Assembly: GCA_900771035.1 (NCBI GenBank)
Contig: CAAGML010000014.1
Span: 1-5,600, forward strand
Length of the DNA stretch: 5,600 nucleotides
From: Bacteroidales bacterium
GTDB taxonomy: Bacteria; Bacteroidota; Bacteroidia; Bacteroidales; Paludibacteraceae
Direction: 5' to 3'
The translations under genes were made by a program, and so were the position numbers. Each line of letters begins with the position of its first letter. Position 1 is the stretch's first letter. This document shows positions 1 through 5,600 of the stretch, one piece after another. The notes under the pieces were generated by a model. It ran no database searches. It was not told the DNA's origin and saw only the letters and a list, made by a program, of their open reading frames with translations.

Positions 1-632
1 CAGAGTTTCTCCTGACGCAACTGCTCAAGCTGCTCAAGGGCAATGACATCGGCAGGACGATTGTCGATGATACGAACCTCGTCAACGTCCCCTTTTCTCC
101 TTTTGTAGTATTTGCGATAGACATAAATTCCTGCCACGACAAGCACAGCAACGAGAACCACAATAATCACGATTGTCCAGAACAGTTCCCAGTCAAACGG
201 CGGGTCATAGACAGGTTTGATGTCGCAAATGGCATTGGCAGTATCGACCTCTACATCCACTATCTTGAGGCTCACCGCATTGCTGAGGAATGTATCCCCG
301 CCGTCAATGACAGGAAAACCATCAACATAGACAAGTGCGGAATCCCAACCAGTGAAAATGTATCTGGCAGCTATCTTGACCGTACCATCACTCTCGCGGA
401 CCGTGTCATAACCCAAAGTCTCAATAAGTTCAAGTCCCGTTGGCACTGAGTCTTTGAAAAGAGGGAAACTCAGCTGACGATTGCCGGTGAACGCCGCCTC
501 AATGCGGAGGCATGTCTGGTCGCCAATGAACATGGCCATTGAGTCGAAAGCAGCCGTGACCTGAACGGTCTGCGACCTGACTCCTAAAACCGTACAAAGC
601 AATATTGCCGATATTATCGCTATTCGTTTCAT
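1..632 (-). CDS. Signal-peptide membrane protein of the MoxR/Bat cluster (partial, 3' end outside window)
   Basis: This is the N-terminal 210 residues of a gene that is still open at the window edge. It starts at ATG 632-630, overlapping the DUF58 stop codon by 4 bases (ATGA). Residues 1-20 form a typical signal peptide (MKR, then a hydrophobic stretch ending VRS) with likely cleavage before Q21. Residues 21-145 are an exported region with beta-rich character that I cannot assign to a named family. Residues 150-171 are a strong membrane helix, followed by a basic stop-transfer segment (YRKYYKRRK) and an acidic cytoplasmic part. The last visible residues, ALEQLEQLRQEKL at 198-210, resemble the motif found after the membrane helix in DUF4381-like and BatD-like proteins of MoxR clusters. 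Position (third gene after moxR and the DUF58 gene) supports the same role: a membrane partner of the MoxR/VWA system. The reading frame and topology are clear. The family name is an inference, and a Bat-type ectodomain is only a guess. Confidence 0.85.
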   Translation of the reverse strand, partial: MKRIAIISAILLCTVLGVRSQTVQVTAAFDSMAMFIGDQTCLRIEAAFTGNRQLSFPLFKDSVPTGLELIETLGYDTVRESDGTVKIAARYIFTGWDSALVYVDGFPVIDGGDTFLSNAVSLKIVDVEVDTANAICDIKPVYDPPFDWELFWTIVIIVVLVAVLVVAGIYVYRKYYKRRKGDVDEVRIIDNRPADVIALEQLEQLRQEKL

Positions 633-1498
633 TTTCTCATATTGAAAAGTTGCATAAGAGCCTTGACATAGTCCTCGTCGGTGAAAATGCTGACCATATC
701 GACACCTGCCTTTTTCATGGTATTCTGCAATACACTCTGTTTCTCAAGCCATTCATGGTTGAACAATTCACGGACAGAGAAACTGGACGTGTCAACCATC
801 ATCTGCTTGCCAGTCTCAGCATCACGCAGTGTGAGAAGCCCAACGTCTGGAAGTTTGACATCACGCGGGTCATAGACCTGAATTGCCACCATGTCGTGAC
901 GGCGGTTGGCAATCTTGAACGCATCGCTGACGTTACCATAATCAAGGAAGTCACTGATGACGAAAGCCGTACACCGACGCTTGATGGCGTTGTTGAAGAA
1001 CTGAACGGCCTGAGCAATGTCCGTGAGCTTGCTTTCGGGTTCAAAGTCAAGCAATTCCCTTATTATATATAGTATGTGTTTCCTGCCTTTTTTTGGCGGA
1101 ATGAACTTCTCTATACGGTCGCTGAAGAAGATTACACCAATCTTGTCATTGTTCTGGATGGCAGAGAAAGCAATCGTTGCGGCAATCTCAGCCATCATAT
1201 CACGTTTCATCTGCGTGACACTACCGAACATACGACTGGCCGACACATCCACAAGCAACATAACCGTCAGCTCGCGTTCCTCCTCAAAGACCTTGACGTA
1301 GGGACGGTTCATACGGGCTGTGACATTCCAGTCAATAGCCCTAATCTCGTCGCCATACTGATATTCACGTACTTCCGAAAAGGTCATACCCTTGCCCTTG
1401 AATGCCGTATGGTATTCGCCGGCAAACAGATTGTTGGATAACCCCCGGGTCTTTATCTCAATCTGGCGAACTCTTTTTAATAGTTCACTGGTCTCCAT
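629..1498 (-). CDS. DUF58 domain protein with von Willebrand factor A fold, MoxR partner
   Basis: The protein has 289 residues, a normal length for short DUF58 proteins, with no signal peptide or membrane helix, so it is probably cytoplasmic or membrane-associated. The DUF58 signature is clear: YGDEIRAIDWNVTARM at 48-63 followed by PYVKVFEEERE at 66-76. A VWA-type beta strand then leads into the metal-site motif DVSAS at 84-88 (DxSxS), with further acidic positions at D160 and at SDFLD (182-186). Family knowledge: DUF58 genes nearly always follow a moxR ATPase gene, and the pair is thought to work as chaperone and adaptor in assembling or activating a partner complex. Here the start codon overlaps the moxR stop by one base (TAATG) and the stop overlaps the next start by four (ATGA), so translation is probably coupled. 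There is no visible Shine-Dalgarno sequence. The client protein cannot be told from this window. Confidence 0.95.
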   Translation of the reverse strand: METSELLKRVRQIEIKTRGLSNNLFAGEYHTAFKGKGMTFSEVREYQYGDEIRAIDWNVTARMNRPYVKVFEEERELTVMLLVDVSASRMFGSVTQMKRDMMAEIAATIAFSAIQNNDKIGVIFFSDRIEKFIPPKKGRKHILYIIRELLDFEPESKLTDIAQAVQFFNNAIKRRCTAFVISDFLDYGNVSDAFKIANRRHDMVAIQVYDPRDVKLPDVGLLTLRDAETGKQMMVDTSSFSVRELFNHEWLEKQSVLQNTMKKAGVDMVSIFTDEDYVKALMQLFNMRK

Positions 1499-2490
1499 TA
1501 AGGCACTTCTACTGCGTTGAGTATCTCATTGATTATATTGTCAGACGTAAGGTTGTTAGCCTCAGCCTCATACGACAGGCCTATACGGTGACGCAGCACG
1601 TCGTGAGCCACGGCACGTACATCCTCCGGTATGACGTACCCCCTGCGCTTGATGAAAGCGTATGCGCGTGACGCGAGGGCAAGGTTGATTGAGGCACGTG
1701 GCGAACCACCGAAATCAATCATACCTTTGAGGTCTTTCAATCCATATTCCTCGGGAAGACGTGTGGCAAACACAAGGTCAACAATGTATTTCTGTATCTT
1801 CTCGTCCATATAGACCTCACGCACAACGTTACGTGCATTTATGATGTCCTCGACCCTTACCACAGGTCTGACCTCATTGAAACCACCAGCAAGATGTGCG
1901 GCAACCACCTGACGCTCTTCGTCTTTCTTAGGATAGTCAATGACGACTTTCAGCATGAAACGGTCAACCTGTGCCTCTGGAAGAGGATAAGTTCCCTCCT
2001 GCTCAATAGGGTTCTGAGTTGCCATCACAAGGAACGGGTTAGGAAGAGCGAACGTCTCCTCGCCTATTGTCACCTGATGCTCCTGCATGACCTCGAGCAA
2101 CGCACTCTGCACCTTGGCCGGGGCACGGTTAATCTCGTCCGCCAATACGAAGTTGGCAAACACAGGACCACGCTTGATGTTGAAACTCTCGCTCTTCTGG
2201 CTGTAAATCATTGTACCGACCACATCAGCAGGGAGGAGATCAGGAGTAAACTGGATTCTGTTGTACTGCGCATCAATCAATTGTGACAAGGTCTTAATTG
2301 CCAAAGTTTTTGCCAAGCCTGGCACACCTTCCAACAAAATGTGACCATCTGAAAGAAGTCCTATCAGAAGCGATTCAATCAGATGTTTCTGACCAACAAT
2401 GGTCTGGGTCATACCCATCATCAGAGTGTCAACAAAAGCACTCTGACGCTCGATTCGCTCGTTGAGCTCTCGGATATCTACTGTCTCCAT
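1498..2490 (-). CDS. moxR: MoxR-family AAA+ ATPase
   Basis: This is a 330-residue cytoplasmic ATPase of usual MoxR length. Visible motifs in order: Walker A GVPGLAKT (55-62), the MoxR stretch QFTPDLLPADVVG (80-92), Walker B FVLADEINRA (114-123), sensor 1 VMATQNP (155-161), EGTYPLPEAQVDRF (165-178) with a probable arginine finger at R177, and sensor 2 GGSPRA (261-266). The C-terminal helical lid follows. The family couples ATP hydrolysis to remodelling or activating partner proteins, commonly the VWA-domain proteins encoded next to it, as here. The reading frame stays open upstream to a TTG at 2535, but I chose ATG 2490. The extra 15 residues (Lys/Asn-rich) have no family counterpart, and they would read through the A/T-rich leader and one of the direct repeats. 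The leader lacks a Shine-Dalgarno sequence and is A-rich, as is common in Bacteroidetes. It is the first gene of the left-hand block, 126 bases after the HU-LysM gene. Which MoxR subfamily it belongs to would need a tree. Confidence 0.97.
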   Translation of the reverse strand: METVDIRELNERIERQSAFVDTLMMGMTQTIVGQKHLIESLLIGLLSDGHILLEGVPGLAKTLAIKTLSQLIDAQYNRIQFTPDLLPADVVGTMIYSQKSESFNIKRGPVFANFVLADEINRAPAKVQSALLEVMQEHQVTIGEETFALPNPFLVMATQNPIEQEGTYPLPEAQVDRFMLKVVIDYPKKDEERQVVAAHLAGGFNEVRPVVRVEDIINARNVVREVYMDEKIQKYIVDLVFATRLPEEYGLKDLKGMIDFGGSPRASINLALASRAYAFIKRRGYVIPEDVRAVAHDVLRHRIGLSYEAEANNLTSDNIINEILNAVEVP

Positions 2491-2616
2491 ATTATATATA
2501 TGATTGTTATTCTTTTTCGGACTGCGACAAGCCAAAGACGTAGCCCATGCAAACCATAGACGTACCCCTGACCCATAGACATCAGTTAAGATGAATAATA
2601 ATCGGAACTATAATCA
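2491..2616. promoter_or_regulatory. Intergenic region upstream of moxR, likely start of the left-hand operon
   Basis: This 126-base gap is the only space between genes larger than 7 bases in the window, so it is the natural place for the moxR promoter and for any end of the upstream transcript. It contains three direct repeats (2532-2582, listed separately). The bases just before moxR are an A/T-rich run whose minus-strand reading CATATATATAATATG is an imperfect palindrome containing the start codon. I found no GC-rich hairpin with a T-tract after the HU-LysM stop codon, so read-through from the upstream operon is possible. No good match to the Bacteroidetes -33 TTTG / -7 TAnnTTTG promoter was seen. 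The promoter role is inferred from position only. Confidence 0.4.
2532..2582. repeat. Three imperfect direct repeats upstream of moxR
   Basis: On the plus strand the core CCAWAGACRT occurs at 2532-2541 (CCAAAGACGT), 2554-2563 (CCATAGACGT) and 2573-2582 (CCATAGACAT). Start-to-start spacing is 22 and then 19 bases, about two helical turns. The first two copies share more flanking sequence: each core is followed by AGCCC or ACCCC. Such spacing on one face of the helix fits binding sites for a regulator, lying 42 to 92 bases before the moxR start. It could instead be a remnant of a short tandem duplication. No known binding site is recognised. Confidence 0.5.
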
Positions 2617-3906
2617 TTACTTAACATAATCTTTCTGCAACTCCTTGGCATATTGCAGACAATCAGGATTTGAAGCATCCACAAGCCTGCTGTCAATTTT
2701 TGGGATTTTTATAACCATGCCTGTACGGATTTGCCCAGGATTGCGTAATTGGTCACGATTTGCCAAAAAAAGATAAATCCAAAACTCCTTATGACCGTAT
2801 GCGCGCAACGATATCATAGTCAACCTGCTACCGTCACGGACAGTTTCCGTACCTTGTATCGCAGAATAATCTATTTCCATCATACGCATCTGCCCGATGG
2901 TGAGTTTGCCGTCAGGCAGTTTATCTTCCTCCACGCTTTTGTCTTCAGGCACGACAGTATCCTTCTTTGCAACCGTATTTCCACATACAGGAGCGACAGC
3001 CTCAATATCCACGGTTTTCACTGGAGTATCCTTATCATCGGCTTTCCTGAAATTCACCCAATATATCAAACCGAATATAACCAACAGGAGCATCATACAC
3101 AACAAAAACAACCTCCCGATCTTTCCCCCGTATGTTATTCCTTTCGTATTCTCATCTTCAACATCAACAGAATCACATTCCTTTTCTTCTTCCCTATGCT
3201 CTTCTACTACTTCTTCTTCCTTACTCTCTTCCACTACTTCTTCTACTACTTCCTTATTCTCTTCTACCACTTCTTCTGCCACTTCTTCCTTTCTCTCTTC
3301 TACCACTTCCTCTACTACTTCTTTCTTACTCTCTTCCACCACTTCCTCCTTATAATCTTCTACAACATCATCTACCAATTCTTCCTTACTCTCTTCCACC
3401 ACTTCCTCTTCCTTATGCTCTGTAGCAGCATCCTCTACATTCTGTCCTTCAACAGACGTAGCAGCGACAGGTAAGCCGTTTATGTCAGCAAGCAGACTCT
3501 TCAACTCTTCCGCCTCCTCACTGAGTTTTTTCATCCTTGACGATGCAACGTAATCATCAGCGCCCTCTTCCGCCGGGTCAACCTCGTCAGAAGGCGAGTC
3601 AGACAACTCAACCACCTCAAGGTGAGCCAATGGCTCGTTCACCATATCAGCAAAAACTTTCTCGGCAGTGAATGTCACTTTGTTGTGTGCCGGAATCTCT
3701 ATCGCCTCACCTCCGTTGACACTGACGCTTTTCCTCGCCTTGACACTGACCATCTTGAATGTCCCAAGCCCTTTTATCTTTACCGACTGGTCGTCATTAA
3801 GCCCCTTGAAAACGGTCTCATTGAATTTATCCAAGAAGAGACGGGCATCCGCACGGCTGACTCCCGTACGTTCAGCAATTATTGATATTATTTCGCTTTT
3901 AGTCAT
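2617..3906 (-). CDS. Transmembrane HU protein: HU domain, Glu/Val repeat, membrane helix, LysM domain
   Basis: The protein has 429 residues and four visible parts. Residues 1-90 are an HU/IHF-type DNA-binding domain: MTKSEIISIIAERTGVSRADA helices, then the GLGTF turn at 46-50 and the beta arm. Residues 164-243 are a repetitive Glu/Val/Lys segment, predicted helical. Residues 265-285 are one strong membrane helix (FLLCMMLLLVIFGLIYWV core). Residues about 352-403 match LysM: a DGSRLTMISLRAYG start, the W376/N383 region, and LRNPGQIRTGMVIKIPK at the end. LysM binds peptidoglycan. With no signal peptide and a DNA-binding N-terminus, the expected topology is N-terminus in the cytoplasm and LysM in the periplasm. 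I infer a link between chromosome and cell wall, or an envelope sensor. The HU arm is altered: position 63, proline in classical HU, is Val. The gene starts 6 bases after the small HU gene and is probably cotranscribed with it. Domain calls are firm; the function is inference. Confidence 0.95.
   Translation of the reverse strand: MTKSEIISIIAERTGVSRADARLFLDKFNETVFKGLNDDQSVKIKGLGTFKMVSVKARKSVSVNGGEAIEIPAHNKVTFTAEKVFADMVNEPLAHLEVVELSDSPSDEVDPAEEGADDYVASSRMKKLSEEAEELKSLLADINGLPVAATSVEGQNVEDAATEHKEEEVVEESKEELVDDVVEDYKEEVVEESKKEVVEEVVEERKEEVAEEVVEENKEVVEEVVEESKEEEVVEEHREEEKECDSVDVEDENTKGITYGGKIGRLFLLCMMLLLVIFGLIYWVNFRKADDKDTPVKTVDIEAVAPVCGNTVAKKDTVVPEDKSVEEDKLPDGKLTIGQMRMMEIDYSAIQGTETVRDGSRLTMISLRAYGHKEFWIYLFLANRDQLRNPGQIRTGMVIKIPKIDSRLVDASNPDCLQYAKELQKDYVK
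3178..3417 (-). repeat. Purine-rich repeat coding for a Glu/Val/Lys segment
   Basis: This 240-base stretch inside the HU-LysM gene is strongly strand-biased, with purines on the coding strand and CTT/TCC-type pyrimidines on the plus strand. It encodes residues 164-243, built from units of about 8-12 residues such as KEEVVEES, KKEVVEEVVEER, KEEVAEEVVEEN and KEVVEEVVEES. The best-ordered part has valine clusters at 197, 209 and 220, a spacing of 12 and 11 residues that resembles hendecad coiled coils. At DNA level a 24-base segment is repeated exactly at 3325-3348 and 3385-3408, and a near copy lies at 3220-3240. This points to growth by duplication or slippage, so length may vary between strains. 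Confidence 0.85.
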
Positions 3907-3908
3907 CT

Positions 3909-3914
3909 CTCCTT
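3909..3914 (-). promoter_or_regulatory. Shine-Dalgarno-like AAGGAG before the HU-LysM start
   Basis: The minus strand reads TAAGGAGAGATG across the junction. AAGGAG overlaps the stop codon of the small HU gene and sits only 2 bases before the ATG, shorter than the usual 5-9. It is the only good match seen at a start codon in this window, and such sites are uncommon in Bacteroidetes. It may be chance, or may help reinitiation by ribosomes finishing the upstream gene. Confidence 0.3.
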
Positions 3915-4185
3915 ATTTTATCAGATTCTTGATTGTTGCCGATGCTTTGAATCCCACCACAAGTTTCGGAGGTATCAGCGAACGCTTCCCCGTCAATGGA
4001 TTGAACATCACTTTCTGCTCTTTCTCCCTCACCTCGAATGACCCTAAATCAAGCATCTGAGCGCCCTCCCCGCCAACGACACTTTTGCGTGTTATGTCAA
4101 TAAACACATCCAACATCGCCTGACACTGCTTCTGCGACATTCCCGTTTTTTCAGCCAATGCTGTCTGTAGTTCCTTATGGTTCAT
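3913..4185 (-). CDS. HU-family nucleoid DNA-binding protein
   Basis: This is a 90-residue protein of exactly HU length. It opens with MNHKELQTALAEKTGMSQKQ, the helix-turn-helix-like N-terminal body of HU. It continues through LDLGSFEVREKE (45-56) into the DNA-embracing beta arm FNPLTGKRSLIPP (61-73) and ends with the short C-terminal helix (KASATIKNLIK). Pro63, the residue that inserts between base pairs and kinks DNA in HU/IHF, is present; the usual Arg of RNPxTG is Phe here. HU proteins act as dimers that bend and compact DNA in the nucleoid. I chose ATG 4185 over an in-frame ATG at 4230. The later start gives a full HU N-terminus, leaves a 7-base gap after rimO, and avoids 15 extra residues overlapping rimO. 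It is followed after 6 bases by a larger protein with a second HU domain, so the two could pair as a heterodimer; that is inference. Confidence 0.96.
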   Translation of the reverse strand: MNHKELQTALAEKTGMSQKQCQAMLDVFIDITRKSVVGGEGAQMLDLGSFEVREKEQKVMFNPLTGKRSLIPPKLVVGFKASATIKNLIK

Positions 4186-4192
4186 ATTCACA

Positions 4193-5488
4193 TCATATTG
4201 TCCTGCCAAAAAGTTCAAACTCACTGGCATCAGTTATTTTAACCTTGTATATCCCGCCGACCTCAACACCCTCCCCCTTTTCAACAAACACCTCGCAGTC
4301 AACCTCTGGCGAATCCCAGCCGCTGCGTCCTACGAACCAATCATCCTCCTCACGGTCAATAATCACATCTGTCACACTGCCTATTCTTTCCCTGTTCACC
4401 TCTTCAGATATGCTCTGCTGCACCTCCATAAGAGCCGCAAGACGGCGTTGTTTCACATCCTCCGGCACATCGTCTTTGTAGTGAAGTGCAGAATATGTGC
4501 CCTCCTCCTCCGAATATGCGAATGCGCCCATACGTTCAAACCTCATCTCACGCACAAACTCAACCAACTCCCTGAAGTCCTCATCCGTCTCTCCCGGATG
4601 ACCAACCATAAGTGTTGTTCTAAGGCATATTCCCGGCACTTCTCGTCTCACTCTCTCTATAAACTTAACGGTTTCTTCCTTGCAAATATTGCGTCGCATC
4701 AACCCTAAAATGTGATTTGAGCAATGCTGCAACGCAACATCCAGATAAGGGCAGACCTTCGGATTCTCCCTCATCACCCTCAGCAAATCGTACGGAAAGT
4801 GCGTCGGATAGGCATAATGAAGTCTTATCCACCGTATTCCCTCTATCTTGCTTATTCTCTCGACCAATTCGGGCAACATGTTTCTATGCTCCAAATCCAG
4901 TCCGTAGTACGTCAAATCCTGCGCAATAAGTTCCAGCTCCTTGACACCCTTGTCCGCAAGCTGCCTTGCCTCAGCCAATATCTCGTCAACATGCCTCGAC
5001 TTATATCTGCCAGTAATCAGAGGGATGGCGCAATAAGAGCAAGTCCTGTCACAACCTTCGGCTATTTTGAGATACGCATAATGCCGTGGGGTTGTCAGTT
5101 CCCTCTCCCAGTCTCCGCACTCACTCTCAGCACCGGTGCAACGTTCAATGATACCGTCCCAGTCAAATTTGCCATACCAACCGTCAACCTCGGGAATCTC
5201 CTGTTGCAACTCCTTTCTGTATCTCTCGCCAAGACATCCCATGACGAAAATATGACCAATCAGCCTGCGTTTTTTCATTGCCGCCACCTCCAGAATCATG
5301 TTGATTGACTCCTCTTTGGCATCTCCGATAAATCCGCATGTGTTGACTACCACCACTTCGCCCCTGACCTTCTCGTCATCATGGAAAACCGAATACCCAG
5401 CCTTTCTGAAACGTGCCATCAGCCGTTCCGAGTCAATGAGATTCTTCGAGCACCCCAACGATATTATGTCAACCCTGCCTTTTTTCAT
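4193..5488 (-). CDS. rimO: Ribosomal protein S12 methylthiotransferase RimO
   Basis: RimO is a cytoplasmic radical SAM enzyme that adds a methylthio group to a conserved aspartate of ribosomal protein S12, using two 4Fe-4S clusters and S-adenosylmethionine. The 431 residues match the usual length and layout. The N-terminal methylthiotransferase domain has cluster ligands C13 (SLGCSKNLIDSE, the RimO rather than MiaB form), C51 (VVVNTCGFI) and C85 (VMGCLGERY). The radical SAM motif CxxxCxxC is at C146, C150 and C153 (AEGCDRTCSYCAIP). GHPGETDEDF lies at 296-305, and a C-terminal TRAM domain at about 361-431. The conserved LQHxS segment reads LQHCSNHIL (253-261), with an additional Cys. All six cluster ligands are present, so the enzyme should be active. 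The ATG overlaps the ftsY stop by 4 bases, suggesting translational coupling, and the HU gene follows after 7 bases. The ftsY-rimO order is familiar from Bacteroidales genomes. Confidence 0.98.
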   Translation of the reverse strand: MKKGRVDIISLGCSKNLIDSERLMARFRKAGYSVFHDDEKVRGEVVVVNTCGFIGDAKEESINMILEVAAMKKRRLIGHIFVMGCLGERYRKELQQEIPEVDGWYGKFDWDGIIERCTGAESECGDWERELTTPRHYAYLKIAEGCDRTCSYCAIPLITGRYKSRHVDEILAEARQLADKGVKELELIAQDLTYYGLDLEHRNMLPELVERISKIEGIRWIRLHYAYPTHFPYDLLRVMRENPKVCPYLDVALQHCSNHILGLMRRNICKEETVKFIERVRREVPGICLRTTLMVGHPGETDEDFRELVEFVREMRFERMGAFAYSEEEGTYSALHYKDDVPEDVKQRRLAALMEVQQSISEEVNRERIGSVTDVIIDREEDDWFVGRSGWDSPEVDCEVFVEKGEGVEVGGIYKVKITDASEFELFGRTI

Positions 5489-5600
5489 CCGAACAGCGAC
5501 TCCACGAATGCCTCCTTGTTGAACACCTGAAGATGGTCAATCCCCTCGCCCAATCCTATGTATTTGACAGGTATCTTGAATTGCGCCGAGATGCCGAGCA
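5485..5600 (-). CDS. ftsY: Signal recognition particle receptor FtsY, C-terminal end (partial)
   Basis: Only the last 37 codons and the stop are inside the window; the gene continues beyond base 5600. The visible residues include ISAQFKIPVKYIGLGEGIDH and then LQVFNKEAFVESLFG, the very conserved C-terminus of the FtsY GTPase NG domain, in which the GLGEGIDDL-type motif lies near the nucleotide site. FtsY docks SRP-bound ribosomes at the inner membrane so that membrane proteins are inserted during translation. The TGA stop (5487-5485) overlaps the rimO ATG by 4 bases. Ffh shares the domain, but this ending, without a following M domain, points to FtsY. Confidence 0.93.
   Translation of the reverse strand, partial: LGISAQFKIPVKYIGLGEGIDHLQVFNKEAFVESLFG

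Noticed and set aside
605..1072. Plus-strand reading frame of 155 codons opposite the DUF58 gene
   Set aside because: It is an antisense shadow. The minus strand carries the DUF58 signature and VWA metal-site motif in an uninterrupted frame.
1894..2286. Plus-strand reading frame of 130 codons opposite moxR
   Set aside because: It is antisense to the Walker A-to-sensor region of MoxR and has no recognisable content of its own.
2491..2535. N-terminal extension of MoxR from a TTG codon at 2535
   Set aside because: The 15 added residues have no family counterpart and read through the A/T-rich leader; ATG 2490 gives the normal MoxR N-terminus.
2549..2558. Minus-strand TATGGTTTGC as a possible Bacteroidetes -7 promoter element
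   Set aside because: The gap between TA and TTTG is 3 bases where the consensus has 2, and no TTTG lies about 20 bases upstream. The match is too weak to call.
2585..2616. Possible transcription terminator after the HU-LysM stop codon
   Set aside because: The A/T-rich GATTAT copies on the minus strand are direct repeats, not inverted ones, so no stable hairpin with a T-tract forms.
2749..3474. Plus-strand reading frame of 241 codons, very rich in Phe, Leu and Tyr, that looks like a multi-membrane protein
   Set aside because: It is the antisense of the Glu/Val/Lys repeat: GAA/GAG codons read as TTC/CTC on the other strand. It has no domain or leader, and the minus-strand HU-LysM gene is far better supported.
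4186..4230. N-terminal extension of the small HU protein from ATG 4230
   Set aside because: It would overlap rimO by 38 bases and add 15 residues before the conserved HU start; ATG 4185 gives exactly 90 residues.
4724..5308. Plus-strand reading frame of 194 codons
   Set aside because: It lies entirely antisense to rimO, whose cluster ligands and radical SAM motif are intact. Its translation resembles no family.

Overview
All seven genes lie on the minus strand, so transcription runs from base 5600 towards base 1. The window looks like a chromosomal segment from a Bacteroidales bacterium (Bacteroides/Prevotella-like). The evidence is the protein families and their order (ftsY-rimO-HU-HU, then a moxR/DUF58/Bat-type cluster), the mostly weak or absent Shine-Dalgarno sequences, and the A/T-rich leader before the MoxR start. 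The species cannot be fixed from the sequence alone. There are no tRNA or rRNA genes, mobile elements, CRISPR arrays or phage genes.

Right-hand block (5600 to 2617): the C-terminal end of ftsY (signal recognition particle receptor), then rimO (methylthiotransferase for ribosomal protein S12), a 90-residue HU-family DNA-binding protein, and a 429-residue protein. The last starts with a second HU domain and continues through a long Glu/Val/Lys repeat, one membrane helix and a C-terminal LysM domain. The gene junctions are a 4-base overlap and gaps of 7 and 6 bases, so this is very probably one operon.

A 126-base gap (2491-2616) separates the blocks. It holds three imperfect direct repeats of a 10-base core, at 22- and 19-base spacing. 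I see no convincing terminator hairpin or Bacteroidetes-type promoter in it.

Left-hand block (2490 to 1): a MoxR-family AAA+ ATPase, a DUF58 protein with a von Willebrand factor A fold, and the first 210 residues of a membrane protein with a signal peptide, which runs off the window. The genes overlap by 1 and 4 bases. This is the start of a MoxR/Bat cluster, whose BatA, BatB and further genes would be expected beyond base 1. These clusters are thought to act as envelope chaperone or stress systems; their substrate here is unknown.

The most unusual item is the HU-transmembrane-LysM protein. It combines a cytoplasmic DNA-binding domain with an outward-facing peptidoglycan-binding domain, so it could physically tie the nucleoid to the cell wall or pass an envelope signal to DNA. 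Its HU domain lacks the proline that bends DNA in classical HU, while the HU protein encoded just upstream keeps it.
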